Positions 1-10,943 of a DNA stretch of 64,000 bases are shown piece by piece. The stretch covers positions 363,657 to 427,656 of the forward strand of contig CAUYUJ010016294.1 in assembly GCA_963575745.1 (NCBI GenBank), in the 5' to 3' direction. The DNA comes from Prorocentrum cordatum (Eukaryota; Sar; Dinophyceae; Prorocentrales; Prorocentraceae). Numbering within the stretch: position 1 is the first letter of the stretch; each line of letters begins with the position of its first letter. Both the position numbers and the translations under genes were made by a program. The notes beneath the pieces were generated by a model. The model had not been told where the DNA came from and did not search any database. It saw only the letters and a list, made by a program, of their open reading frames with translations.

Positions 1-650
1 CCCCCTCGCTACGATGCGCGCGCATGGCTGCGGCAGCACGTCCATGGCAGACCCCCTGGAATGCCTTGGGTGAGCTCTCTGGGAGCGCTGGGGGAGCGCC
101 TCGACCTTTCCCAAGGATGGAAGCACGTGGGAGCGTCTGGGAGCGCGACAGGACACGCAGAGTGCACCGCGAGCGCGAGCCGTGAATTGCCCGTTGGGCT
201 TGACCGTTGGCGTCGCCCCCGCTGAAGCGATTGCATTGTCGACGCAGCCGCCTTCGGCGCGAATTTCGCATGGCTGGAAGGGGGAGCGCGAGGGGGTGGG
301 TCTGGCACCCCCTCGCTACGATGCGCGTGCATGGCTGCTGCAGCACCTCCATGGCCTACCTCTTGGAATGCCTTGAGAGAGCTCTCTGGGAGCGCAGAGA
401 GAGCGCCTCGAGGTTTCCCCAGGATGGAAGCACGTGGGAGCGTCTGGGAGCGTGACAGGACACGCAGAGTGCACCGCGAGTGCGGGCCGCGGGTTGTCCA
501 TTGGGCAGGACCGTTGGCTTCGCCCCCGCTGAAGCGATTGCATTGTCGACGCAGCCGCCTCCGGCGCGAGCTTCGGGCGGCTGGAGAGGGAGCGCGAGGG
601 GGGGGGTCTGGCACCCCCTCGCTACGATGCGCGCGCATTGCTGCGGCAGC
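1..650. repeat. GC-rich ~306-bp tandem repeat
   Basis: The phrase CTCGCTACGATGCGCG recurs near positions 5, 309 and 615, each time followed by a related CATGGCTGCNGCAGCAC-like segment, which gives two full units and the start of a third. Both strands are open for long stretches only because of the high GC content. I see no credible gene. Confidence 0.8.
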
Positions 651-654
651 ACCT

Positions 655-1020
655 GCATTGCGGGGGAGCGCCGGGAAGCGCCGCCAGGGAGCGCTGCCGA
701 GTGCTTGCGAATGCATGAAAACGCTTGGGAGCGCCATGGGACTGCTTGAACTGCTTAAACGCGCTTGGGACGCCGGGGAGCGCTTGGGACCACCTGCGGG
801 AGCTTGGGGGCGCATGGGAACGCCTGGGAGCGCTTGGGAGCGTGCTGGGAGCGTGTCGGGAGCGCCTGGGAGCGCGCCGGAGCGCCTGCGAGTGCTTCGG
901 AGCGCTCCGGAGCGCTCGGAGGCGCCAGGGAGCGCTTGGGAGCGAGCAGGGAGCGCCTGAGCAGGCTGGGAGCGCCTGGGAGCATGCAGGTAGCGCTTGG
1001 GAGTACCTGGGAGCGCTTGG

Positions 1021-1055
<35 letters not shown>

Positions 1056-1672
1056 TGCCGGGAGCGCCTGAGAGCGCCTGGGAGCGCCATGCGCCTGGGA
1101 GCGCTTGGGAGCGCTTGGGAGCGTGCCGAAAGCGCCGGGGAGCGCTTGGGAGCACTTGGGAACGCTCGGGAGCGCTGGGGAGCGCCTGGGAACGCTTGGA
1201 AGCGCCTGGGAGCGCCTGGAAGCGCTTGGGAGCGCTTGGGAGCGCCTGGGAGCGCGCCGGAGCGCTTGGGAGTACTTCGGAGCGCCCCGGAGCGCTCGGA
1301 GGCGCCAGGGAGCGCTTCGGAGCGCGCAGGGAGCGCCTGAGCAGGCTGGGAGCGCCTGGGAGCGCGCAGGGAGCGTTTGGGAGTACCTGCAAGCGCTTGA
1401 GAGCGCCAGGGAGCGCCGGGGAGCGCCTGGGAGCTTGCCGGGAGCGCCATGCGCCTGGGTGCATGGGGAGCGCTTTGGAGCGTGCCGAAAGCGCCGGGGA
1501 GCGCTTGGGAGCGCCTGGGAACGCTTGGGAGCGCTGGGGAGCGCCTGGGAACGCTTGGGAGCGCCTGGGAGCGCTTGGGAGCGCTTCGGAGCGCTTGGGA
1601 GCGCCTGGGAGCGCTTGGGAGGGCTGGGGAGCGCCTGGAGCGCCTGGGAGCGCTTGGGAGCGCCTGGGACGT
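655..1672. repeat. GGGAGCGCYT decamer minisatellite
   Basis: About 1 kb of near-perfect 10-bp units (GGGAGCGCCT / GGGAGCGCTT with GTGCCG variants). Open frames exist on both strands (Ala/Pro/Lys/Arg/Ser on minus, Gly/Ala/Trp/Glu/Arg on plus) because a 10-bp unit without stops is open in all frames. These are artefacts. GGG runs every 10 nt with 7-nt spacers meet the usual G-quadruplex pattern. Confidence 0.95.
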
Positions 1673-2042
1673 GCGCCGGCCGAAAGCACGCCGCATACTG
1701 TATTTTCATATGGTTTGCGGCCCCACGGACGGCCGAAAGGGCGCCGCATGGTGTATTTTCATAGGTTTCGAGCACCAGGGGATGGAACCAATCGCAGCGA
1801 ACCCTTTGGCTGGGCCTAGGGTTAAGGGTTCTATTCATCTCTCAGAACTCACGAGGTATCCCCGCGGGGGAGCGCATCCTCCTCAGCGCTACGCGCTTCG
1901 TCGGTGCGGCGTGCGCGCATGGGCGGACTCGCTGATCGCTCGGCCAGGCGCCACGGGCTTCTGACGATGCACCGCCCGTGGCTTGCAGTTTAGGGTTAGG
2001 CGTTCGGGGTTAAGGGTTAGGGGTTAGGGTTTAGGGTTTAGG
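1673..2042. repeat. Short direct repeats and telomere-like DNA
   Basis: Two copies of a ~36-bp sequence containing CGCCGCATNNTGTATTTTCATA lie at about 1676-1711 and 1732-1768. From about 1980 the strand turns into degenerate TTAGGG/TTTAGGG repeats that end at the dispersed unit beginning at 2043. No gene is seen. Confidence 0.7.
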
Positions 2043-2903
2043 GTCTAACAGGGCAAGGCCAGGAATACTTACTTGCATAGGCACTCACCTGCGGTGGCTA
2101 TCAATCCCCCCCGCATCTCCACCCCCACATAAATATCATTTCTCCTCTCATGTTATACCGTGGCTGTAGCATAGCATAGCATACCATAGCAAGCGTGGCT
2201 CGATCCAGGAGTGCGCCTGGGAGCAAGCGCTTAGCAAAGAGGCGGCGGCCGCGCGCGTGTGTACTTTGTCGTTTTTTTGCAATGGAATACGAGCATGGCC
2301 ACGTTCGCCGTGCGCTGAAAAGTTGTTTGTGACGCCCCGATTTACAAGAATGTTGCAAACCCCATTGGTTTTTTCAATGATTCAGGATGCACGCGGAGGG
2401 CGATCCTGCACGATTGTGGTATGAGAAAGTCATATGTGTTCGTATGTGTTGTTGATATCGCTTCTGAAAAAAAAAAAAAAAGAAAAAAGAAAGAAAAAAA
2501 AAAACATTGAAAACACATTGTGTTTCAAAGGATTTCGCCATGATCGCGCGGCTGCCGCGCGCATGTGCACTCTGTAGTATTTTTCGCAATGGATGATTGA
2601 CATGGACACATCTTGCAAGAGCAAAATGTTGAGTTTATAATGTTTTTTACAATGGAAAGTACACAGCAGGAACAAGGACTGATCAGGATGTAATATTTTT
2701 TACAAAGGATGGAGCATGTTGAAAGGCAGAATGATAAGTTTATACTATATTTTACAATGTAGAACTCCGGTTTACATAACGGTTCGCGACCCGGACCGGC
2801 CACTTTGTATGGTAAAACCTAAAGTTTTCTGAGCGCGCATGATCAGGAAATAATATTTTTTGCGTAGGATGGAGGGGGGTTTGCATAGCGAGCGGTTTTG
2901 AAG
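2043..2903 (+). repeat. Dispersed subtelomere-like unit (isolated copy)
   Basis: It starts with GTCTAACAGGGCAAGGCC and continues with the same order of sub-motifs found in the six units at 44.3-51.6 kb (CACCTGCGGTGGCTATCAA, CTGCCGCGCGCATGTGCACT, ACATCTTGCAAGAGCA, CATGATCAGGA). It differs in having an expanded A-rich run at about 2467-2504. It shows no coding capacity of its own. Confidence 0.85.
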
Positions 2904-3068
2904 GGTTTAGGGTTTAATAATTATACGGGTTAGAGATTTAGGGTTTACACAACGTATTAGCGTCTGCGGACTTCGTAGCGGGGCCAATTGGCTTGCGCTA
3001 TCGCTGAGAGCGCTTTCGTGCGTGCCCGCTCGAAGATCGCGCCCCCTCCTGCGCGGCGGATGTCTCCT
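2904..3068. repeat. Telomere-like block and conserved array flank
   Basis: GGGTTTAGGGTTTA is followed by ACACAACGTATTAGCGTCTG and a GC-rich stretch with CTCGAAGATCGCGCCCCCTCC. The same order recurs at 17845-18000 before another decamer array. The block is therefore part of a composite dispersed repeat rather than unique DNA. Confidence 0.75.
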
Positions 3069-3402
3069 TGGGAGCGCCTGGAGCACCTGGGGGCGCCTGG
3101 GAGCGCTTGGTCCCGCCTGGGAGCGTGCCGGGAGCGCCTGGGAGCGCCTGGGAGCGCTTGGGAACGCTTGGGAGCGCGCCGGAAGCGTTTGGGAGCGCCT
3201 GGGAGCCTTTGCCTGGGAGCGCTTCGGGGCGCCTGGGAGCTTCGCGATCGCCTGGGAGCGCCTGGGAGCGTGCCGGGAGCGCCTGCGAGCGCCGCGGAGC
3301 GTGCTGGCGTGCCTTTCGGGAGCCGCTCCCGTTCGCCCCGGGAGGGCCCCGGACCGCCTGGGAGCGCTTCAAAGCGCCCGGAAGCGCTTGGGAGCGCCCG
3401 GA

Positions 3403-3437
<35 letters not shown>

Positions 3438-3457
3438 TCTGGAGCGCCTGGGATCGC
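3069..3457. repeat. GGGAGCGCYT decamer array, second copy
   Basis: This is the same decamer family as at 655-1672, in the same orientation, with more GTGCCGGGAGCG variants. All open frames here are repeat artefacts. Confidence 0.9.
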
Positions 3458-3866
3458 GGGCCGTGACCGGGGGCGCATCCGCCCGTCGAAATGTCTACGA
3501 CAGTAGCGGGGTCAATTGGGGTGCGCTCCCGCCTGGGAGCCCCTGGCGCCTGCTTAGTTGTTCGTTGTGTTGTAAGCTGGTTGTAACTTCTGCAAGTAGT
3601 TATAACTAGTTACGTATGTTGTCCAAAACGGCACAGGTTATATCTAGGTTACGCATGCGTTTTAATTACTATATACGTATACAGCACATGTATGATCGAC
3701 AACCGACTGTTACACAATAGTATATAAGGTCGCATTCGAACGTGCATGTTGCGAAAATCGGAAGTTGTTGGCGCCGACGCAAGACATTGCATATCTTCCT
3801 GACAATCGATTTTTTATATGGCCCATGTAGCGCACACAGCTGACCGCACGAGTGCACGTGCCCGAC
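3458..3866. other. Intergenic, no gene seen
   Basis: AT-richer DNA between the decamer array and the 3' end of the minus-strand gene. It contains short repeats of GTTATAACTAGTTACGTA type. Nothing codes convincingly. Confidence 0.6.
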
Positions 3867-5194
3867 TCAGCCGTGCACCTGGTCCCAAAAGCGGGCGGCC
3901 ACGTTGTAGGCCGCGGAGGCCGCCACCTTGTCTGTCTTCTTGAAGAGCGCGTAGCCACGCGTGGTGAAAGCCCCACGCGAGATCCGCCTGGCCACCTCTC
4001 GCTTCAAGAAGCTCTTGGAGAAGTCCTTCGGGAGGCGCCGCAAGAGCTCCGCCGTGGTCTCGGAGACCTCGGCCTCCTTGCTGCCCGCGGCACTCGGCGC
4101 CGCCGAGGGCCTCTTGCAGGCAGGCGCCGCGGAGGGCCTTTTGCGAGGTGGAACCGCCGCGGCGGGCTTGCCACCCAGCAAGGGGACCTCCTCGTCGTCG
4201 GAGGCCTCATCCTCGTCGGAGTCGTCCCCTTTCTTCTTCCTCGTACCTTCGCATTCTCCAACACCTTCTTGCCAGCCGCGACGATAGCCGCAATGCCTGC
4301 TGGAGCGGGCGCGGCTGCGTCTGCAGGCGGCCCGTCGCCCCCCTCCACCTCGACCGCCACCTTCCCGCAGGCATGCTGGTCCTCGATCGCGAGGCACGCC
4401 GCGACTGCAGGGCCCTCCGAGGCGTAGCGCCTCTTGCCAGATGGAGACCCGCCGTCGTCCTTCAACCTGCGCAGCAGCAACTCCGCGAGGTCGTCGCTTC
4501 GCTCCTTCCGATTGGCAACCTTGGCCGACGAACTCTCCGCGGCCCGCTGCCTCCCCCCGATTGCCAAGTTGGTGGACCTCGCAGGCATCAAATCTGTCCG
4601 TGTCATCTGCTTGATCTTCATTGGCTCAATTTTCGTCTTGACGGGGCCATCGCCGTCGGCGTACGCCCGCGGGTACTGCTTCACGAAGTCCTTGGGTTCC
4701 AAGGGGTAGCTCAGCAACCCCATCTGGCCAGGGGTGATCAGCCTCTTGGCGGACATCTTCAGTTTGAATATGTGGAGCTGGTCGTACGCCTCATCGGGCT
4801 GGAGCGAGCGGCCATGACAATGAGACAAGATGGCCAACACGTCTTTGACCATAGGGTCCGACGGGTGACGCACCCCGATCTGCATGAGGAAGTCGGCCAT
4901 CGTCTCCTTCTTCATTTCCCAGGAGTTGTCCTTATCCATAATGGTCCCCCAAAGCCCTTCTGTTAAGTAATGGCACAGGTGCAAGTGAGTCTGAGTCTGC
5001 GAGGTCCCCGAACTGCTGGCGCGCCCGCCCTTCATGCGCAAAGAGATGGCCGACGCCATTGCACCCCGTTGCTCGTCCTTGAAGATATGCGTGGGTTCAG
5101 CCAACGCCGCCAACGCAGCAGTGCTGTCGTCGATGTCCTGGGGGAGGCTCTTCACGGCCTCCAAGAAATGCAATGCGCGAGACTGGCGGGATTC
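3867..5194 (-). CDS. Lys/Pro/Ala-rich unknown protein, frameshifted
   Basis: Function not recognised. The 3'-terminal exon begins after a clear acceptor (CAACAG|GAATCC, minus strand, at 5195-5200) and is open to about 4247. The coding signal then continues in the next frame to a stop at 3867. The change is best explained by one missing base in a GG at about 4246-4247. The exon length (1,328 nt) is one short of a multiple of three, which agrees. The N-terminal part is mixed alpha-like sequence. The C-terminal part has a Lys/Asp/Glu-rich stretch, a KRPSAAP repeat pair and a basic tail containing SRGAFTTRGYALFKK. KRPAA-type repeats are common in dinoflagellate proteins from memory. The upstream exon is uncertain (see 5450-5694). 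The shift may be a real pseudogene lesion or a sequencing error. Confidence 0.6.
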
Positions 5195-5309
5195 CTGTTG
5201 GGGGTCGGCAGAAGACGGGGGTTGCGTGGGTGGCGTAATCGTAAGATCGCGTATATCGTCGTCGTCGTCGTCATGTCATCGTTGCACTATCCCTCCCCCG
5301 CTCCCTCTC

Positions 5310-5365
5310 TCTGCCTCTGCCTCTCTCTCTCTCTCTCTCGCTCTCTCTTTTTCTCTCTCTCTCTC

Positions 5366-5401
<36 letters not shown>

Positions 5402-5422
5402 CCTTTCTCTCTCTCTCTGTCT
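5310..5422. repeat. (CT)n microsatellite in a probable intron
   Basis: Imperfect CT dinucleotide tract between the exon ending at 5194 and the putative upstream exon, so probably intronic on the minus strand. Ser/Leu or Arg/Glu reading frames through it are artefacts. Confidence 0.9.
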
Positions 5423-5449
5423 CTACACGCGCATGGCTCTGTAGTTTCC

Positions 5450-5694
5450 CGCTGCGCTCTTCCACGCCACCCCGTTGACAATCCGACGTCCTCCAGGCCA
5501 GTCCACGCATCGCCGAAGATCTGTTGCTCCCGACTGGTGAGGTCCAGGGAGGCTTTGTACATATTCAGCATGGTTGCGTAGACTCGCCAATGTCCGATCT
5601 TCGAGCACACGCGGCTATAGCTACGACCAGCGGCGACGATCGTTCGACAATCGACGAGAGCAGCTAATGGACAACGACGATGCACACTCGACAT
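5450..5694 (-). CDS. Putative upstream exon of the 3867-5194 gene
   Basis: The minus-strand frame reads as ordinary protein (for example HWRVYATMLNMYKASLDL, then REQQIFGDAWTGLEDVG) up to about 5450, where it runs into the CT tract. No confident start codon was found. A GT donor (GC|GTGTAG) does not keep this frame with the next exon. A GA donor at CAGCGG|GAAACT would, and GA donors are reported in dinoflagellates, but this is inference. Function unknown. Confidence 0.4.
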
Positions 5695-6483
5695 TCGATG
5701 GCATCAAGGGCCCCATGCTTGCACAAACAAAGGGCTCCGCCTTATACAACTAAAGGGCACAGTGCACGCGACACTAAAGGGCGCCGCTTTCGCACAACTG
5801 AAGGGCGGATTTTTTGTACGCAACGGAAGGGCCCCGCTTGCCGAACAAGCGGATTGGGTCTGCACGCAATGGGGGCGGCAATGCCACCGAAGATCACACC
5901 TCGACGCCAGCGTCAACGACTACCTCCCTCCTCCTCTCTCACCCTCCCCTCCGCATCCTCCCCCCCCCCCTCCCCCTCCTCCCCGTCCCCCCCTCTTTCC
6001 CATCTTCCTCCTCCTCCCCCTTTTCGCCCTCTGCCTCGCATCGAGTACCGTGTGTTGTAGTTCGTCATATGGTATCGTATATGCATGCATAGGCAATCGT
6101 TTCGCGGTTGTCGATGCTGTGTGGCGTAATGCACGGTATGTATCATTGATATCGGCGAATCGCGCGACAATCAATCACGTCGGCAGCCGACGGTGTAACC
6201 GACACTTGGACATCGCACGTCACGCAGTGGGCAGCGCGAGGACAACGCGTGAGCTTGACAATCATTGGTCATCGATGCGCCGCTGTTGTTGGACATACAT
6301 GCACGTTCAAACGCTGAAGGCGCAGGCGGGGTTGCGAGGTCGACAACCGACGGTGACGACACAGACGTAGTGACTGGACGATGGTGATGATGAGGATGGT
6401 GTTGATGATGTTTTACGCTGATGCGTTTCAAGATATAGAGAACACGTCCTTATATAGAGAGATACCTCGCCTCGAACAACCAC
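5695..6483. other. Intergenic with AAGGGC repeats and a C-rich tract
   Basis: 5,700-5,860 holds degenerate ~35-bp units around AAGGGC. 5,925-6,020 is a CCT/CCC-rich tract. The rest is unremarkable, and I see no gene I can support. Confidence 0.5.
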
Positions 6484-7077
6484 TCACAACATGCATGCAC
6501 CGGGGTCGCTTGCATTGGCATTGATGCTACGGGCAATCCAAGACGGAATGTGACCCACAAGCCCTGCTGCGACCACGGTCTCATGCGCCGCGCAGGTCAG
6601 ACCGCCGAAGTCACCGAAGCCCGCCTTCGGTTGCCACATCAGCGCGTAGACGGCGCGGAAGCTTGATGGGCAAGCTGGCGCGAGCCCCACGGCCAGATTG
6701 GCTCGACAATGCTCATCACCGAGCGTCCATTTGGCACCGCCCTGGACGTTCATCACCTCGATGATATCATCGTAGCAGAAGTCGGCGTACGTGAGCACGT
6801 AGTAGCCAAACTGCCATACACGATCGTTCATCTCGCGGCTGTCGCACTCACCGTCGTCGCGGATGGCGCCGATGAGCTGCCGCGCGGCCCCTGGCAGCGC
6901 GCGGGCACGCAACGGGGGGCCCCGCCCCGACGACGACGCGAATGCGACGTCGCCTGGGCGCACGAAATCCTCCTCTCTGTTCCATTCCATGGGCGACATT
7001 GGGAGTTCAGGGAGCATGGCGCCGTGGGTATCCTGGACTGCGCGGCGGAACGCATCGGCACTTGAAATGCTTGACAT
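6484..7077 (-). CDS. Unknown protein, 197 aa
   Basis: An open frame of 198 codons from ATG at 7077 to a stop at 6484. It has balanced composition and GC-rich third positions, like its minus-strand neighbours. The middle contains a hydrophobic aromatic stretch (WQFGYYVLTYADFCYDD) and the C-terminal half has a Phe/Gly-rich segment (AGFGDFGGLTC). No known domain was recognised and there is no obvious signal peptide or membrane helix. It lies downstream of the transposase-like pseudogene on the same strand, 274 bp away. It could be a single-exon gene or the last exon of a larger one. Confidence 0.5.
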   Translation of the reverse strand: MSSISSADAFRRAVQDTHGAMLPELPMSPMEWNREEDFVRPGDVAFASSSGRGPPLRARALPGAARQLIGAIRDDGECDSREMNDRVWQFGYYVLTYADFCYDDIIEVMNVQGGAKWTLGDEHCRANLAVGLAPACPSSFRAVYALMWQPKAGFGDFGGLTCAAHETVVAAGLVGHIPSWIARSINANASDPGACML

Positions 7078-7351
7078 GAGGCACTCGTGATGAGATCGAC
7101 GAGCCGAGCCAAACAACCAAAGCGTTGCTGAGCCAGACAGCTACGAAAGCGATGCGGATAGCGACAAGTGCGAACGTGACATAATACATGGGGCGCGTGC
7201 GTGAGTGTGATTGGCGACGATAAGGCAATACGATGACCGACGTGATGATTGTATTGGGCAATGTGCGATGCATTGAACGACGAATCATAACAGCACCGAC
7301 ATCCGCGACCACGAAGTGAAACAGCGCATGCATGAGACGAAGGCCCGGGAA

Positions 7352-9384
7352 TTAGAACATGATATCACCATCAGCGGACAGCTGTTTTGCAAGGACTCTG
7401 GTTGGAGGAATAACTCGGCGGATCGTGCCTTGCACGATGCACCACGTAACTGCATCGACGATGTCATCGCAATCCACGATGATCCTTTCATCAATTGGTT
7501 CCCAACAATTATGACCCAGTCCGCTCTTGCGACACCTCGTCACGCGAGCGACAATGCCATCGCCACCAGGAGATTGCCAGAAATCATCGGCAACCACCAC
7601 CTCGTCCGAGGACATATACAACATGTCCCCGCGGGCGACCTGTCCGTGCCGCAGCGCGGCCAAGTTCGACACGTGGAATGTCGTGCCCGGCACATCTTGC
7701 TCAGACCAGGGGCCAAGGTATTTTGTTTGGAACAAGCTTAAATCACCAGTGAAGGCAACCATCTGCCTGGAAAGGATATATTTGATCACTGTGTTGTCGA
7801 TGTGTCGGAATACATATAACGCACATCGCTTGGTAATCCTGTGCCTTCTCTCCGTCGCGAAGCACGACAGCAATTTGCCCACGTACCTCATGTTCTCAGG
7901 CAAGTGCAGGGCCTGGTGGAATTTCGGCCTCGCTGCAGCTGGATACAAGCGAGTGAACATCTCGCCGTGCACCCTCAGCAAGCCATCTAACACGTCAACG
8001 TACTCCATCGCATCTGACGGTCCAATCTGCGAACATATACCGACTATCTTTGCCAACGCAGCAAAACATCGCTTATGCTCCTGCAGAGGGCTTCCGCGAG
8101 GAACGCCGCCCTGAAGAAAGCACACCAGGATTGGGATCATGGTCAGCAAAATACAAGATAATGATGATAGGCATGTGCACTTCGCCCCAAACCTGTTCTT
8201 GCTAAGCCACTTTCGATCGACCTTGCCATGTCGATTGGGCATGCGCCACTGCATCATGTAGTCCTGCATCACCTCGAGCTTGAAGTCGTGAGCGCGAACC
8301 GCCTGCCATATGTAAGCGATCTCAGCGTTGGCAATGCCATTGTTCAAGAATGCGTGCATGGGATCTCTTAGCTTGTGGTCGATTGGCTTATAGATCTGCC
8401 TCAGGTACCGATCTTCAATGATGCCCTCATCCACGACTTTGATGCCAAGGCACTGCTGCAGCAAGGCTCGCTGATCGACGGGACTGGTTGCAATGAGGTC
8501 GTATGCCTCGTAGACCTCGTCGTTCGTGTACTCGTCAAGCAACGCGCGGTCCCAGCAACGGATCGACACCGCGCCAGGGACGAGCGCTGCATCGGGTACG
8601 AGGTTGAACACGTTCTTGCATGTGATACACGGCTTAGTGCCACTTGCGCCCTTCGTGGCAGCAATTTGGTGATGAGTTTTTTCGTCACATCGAAATCCAT
8701 TAACCGTTGCTGTGACAATGAGTTCATGTCCGTCGTGTGTGGGGAGGCTGACGCCGTGCTTGAACGAGTGCCCTTCGGGAGGGAAGAACACGCGCATGCG
8801 CATGAGGCCTGACACTTTGCCATGCAATTTCTCCACCAACGTTGATCGAATCGTGCGGGAAGTCGGCCATGCCATTGTTCGCTGGAGCAACCACCGCGGC
8901 CAATCCGCAAACGCCCAATAGATCGCCTGTAGTGTTCGCGATTTCTCACGGCGAAGTGGGCTGCCAGGGCACACTTCGTCGATGTAAATGATGATGCGAA
9001 GTGGGCGGCCAGTGCAACAGTCCGCCATGATCTTGGCAAAATGTGGCGACCTGCCGCACGCCTAATTCAGAAACGCCATTGGGTGTATACAATCCCAACG
9101 GCGAAGTTCTGGCAACCCCAAGCCGAACTGCTGAATGACGGCCCCGTACGGCGTCATTGCATGGTCGTGCTGGGCGACTGGCTCGCGCAATTGCCGTCTG
9201 AGGGCTGACAGGCTATCATGCAGGACGCCCTCCTGCAGCACACCTGCCTCTTGTAGCGCGCTCAGCGCCTTCACCGCCCCAGTTTTCGTGCCGCACTGCG
9301 CTAGCTTCTCGTGTAACTACCACGTTGTCGCTTCGCGATGCCGCCGCTCACCGAGCTGCTGGCCCCGCGTTTGCGAGATGCCAT
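7352..9384 (-). pseudogene. Transposase-like protein, broken by a stop and a frameshift
   Basis: The probable start is ATG at 9384 (MASRKRG...), followed by a basic Ser-rich N-terminus. Near 9318 the frame changes by one base, and at 9063 an in-frame TAG interrupts a reading frame otherwise open to 7352. Downstream of the TAG, sequence typical of an expanded dinoflagellate family follows: YIDEVCPGSPL, a WAFADWP-type segment, a paired-cysteine motif CITCKNV, then DPMHAFLNNGIANAE. The order (acidic D motif, CxxC, MH-containing helix) resembles Tnp2/CACTA and Plavaka transposases, so a DDE-type nuclease fold is my inference. No terminal inverted repeats were identified. The remnant after the TAG is 558 codons from its first ATG. 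Confidence 0.65.
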
Positions 9385-9961
9385 CGGTGTGCATGCGAGC
9401 GTGCATGGTCGACAATGAGCCCAAATGAAACTACGTGAGCGGGAGTGTGGCGTGAACATGTCATGACATTGTGCGCGATAATCGATTGTCGCATCGATAG
9501 CGGGCACGCCGACGACGACGACGACAGTCAGCAGATAGTTGAAGCCGACGACGATGGGGCCCAGGAGGCCCCCAAGCTGGCAGCAGTTTGTAGCCGTCGA
9601 CGTCGCCATCGCCGCCGTCGCCGACGCCGACGTCGTCGACGCCGTCACCGTCATGCGTCTCGTCATGGTTGCCGTGGTCGTCGTATGCGTCGACACCTCG
9701 TTGCTGCCACGAGCCATTCCCAAATCAATCGTGCTCACGCCCCTTCCCCAACGTGCTCAAAACAGATAGCTGCACACTGCATTGGAGGAGGAGGAGGGGG
9801 GCAGGTTGCCTCCGCGCATCGCGCGCGGACACATGCTGAGCACGCTGCAGCAGGCTCTCGAAGAGGCGTGGGGAGTGGTCCGCAAGCCCATTGCGCGCGC
9901 TGCACATCACTTAACTGGTTTGCTCCTGGACCCGACCCCCCCAGGACCCCCTGGACGTGAT
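9385..9961. other. Intergenic with a GTC/GAC trinucleotide tract
   Basis: Positions about 9,590-9,690 carry an imperfect GTC/GCC/GAC trinucleotide repeat that opens false frames on both strands. I see no gene in this stretch. Confidence 0.55.
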
Positions 9962-10172
9962 GGGCCTCGAGGCCCCAGGACCCATGGGACCATGCATGAC
10001 TCGGAGTGGGCCTCTGCACGTGCGGGGCCAGATGGCCCCCTATTAGAATTCATACGGGTCCAGGGCACGCTGCCCTCTGGACCTCTGGGCGCACGCGGGC
10101 GCCCGCGCGCCAAGCTGCGCGCGAGATGCGCGCGGGCTGCGTGCGAGTGCGGGGCCGCTCGCACCGAGCGGC
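9962..10172. repeat. Cluster of short perfect GC hairpins
   Basis: Within 210 bp there are several perfect inverted repeats: GGGCCTCGAGGCCC at 9962-9975, GGGGCCA/TGGCCCC with a 2-nt loop near 10024-10039, AGGGCA/TGCCCT with a 3-nt loop near 10062-10076, and GCCGCTCG/CGAGCGGC with loop CAC at 10154-10172. They lie outside any supported gene. Role unknown. Confidence 0.75.
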
Positions 10173-10421
10173 GCGCGAGCCGCTCACGCCGAGCAGCAAG
10201 TCGCCCAAATCGTCGGCTCATACTGTATGCCAACCCTGATACGAGCGGCTCGCGATACCTGAGTATGCCACTCGCGCTGGGCCGTGGGCGTACGATCTGC
10301 GAACGATACGGATACGTCCGACGTGCGCGAGCCCCGAAGCTGGCCCAACCGATCGCGACCGAATCGGCCGAACGTTCGACGATCATTCGAACTGGACCGA
10401 CGTCGCGATGATGATCATCAC

Positions 10422-10454
10422 GTTGGGGCGTTGCCCACTGGGCAACGCCCCAAC
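10422..10454. repeat. Perfect 16-bp-arm inverted repeat
   Basis: Arm GTTGGGGCGTTGCCCA, one C, then the exact reverse complement. It begins about 20 bp beyond the stop of the minus-strand exon at 10476, so a 3'-end or termination role is possible but unproven. Confidence 0.9.
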
Positions 10455-10475
10455 ACCTCATCACCCAACTCCTTA

Positions 10476-10899
10476 GACCAATCGCACGAGCTCGATCATC
10501 GATCTTATGTGCGCCCACAGCCCAATGCGACGTGAACAACTCAAGGTGTACGCGTGTCCGCCCGTCGACCTGTGGCGTGCATTGCGCACGCAGCTGTGCA
10601 CGAAGGCGCTCACGTTGCGCACCTCGGCGCCGTCGGCCTGCTGCTTCAGCGCATTCGGGATGACCTGGTTGGCCTCCCGCTTGCCTTCGTCGCCGAGCTG
10701 CGCCAGCAGGAGCAGCTCCATGCGAGAGGTGTCGTCAACACCAGCACGGCGCAGGACCGTCGACCAGGCGCGCGGGTCGAACTCGAAGATCTCCCACGGC
10801 TCGGGCGGCACGTCCTTCGGGCGACCCTCATCATGCTCCTCCTCCTCATCATCATCGTCATCCTCCTCCTCCTCCTCCTCCTTCTCCTCCTCCTCCTCC
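10476..10899 (-). CDS. Acidic-headed unknown protein, terminal exon
   Basis: The exon probably starts after acceptor AAACAG|GG (minus strand, 10900-10901), with no ATG of its own. It opens with a Glu/Asp run of about 25 residues encoded by GAG/GAT repeats, then a short Pro segment, then a folded-looking domain including SRMELLLLAQLGDEGKRE and NVSAFVHSCVRNARH. The latter resembles a domain I associate with many dinoflagellate proteins (an NPSAxLH-type motif), from memory. The last 25 codons may be read-through into an intron. A perfect hairpin lies just downstream. Function unknown. Confidence 0.5.
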
Positions 10900-10943
10900 C
10901 TGTTTAAGGCGTCCGAGAGTTGAGCATGTCGGTTGGCGTTCAC

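Noticed and set aside
9-1838. Very long open frames on both strands (up to about 600 codons) in the decamer array
   Set aside because: A 10-bp repeat without stops is open in all frames; the same happens at 3069-3457, 17417-17665 and 18035-18370.
2467-2504. Poly(A) tail of a retroposon
   Set aside because: The homologous positions in units D and E have a short A run at the same place, so this is local A-run expansion.
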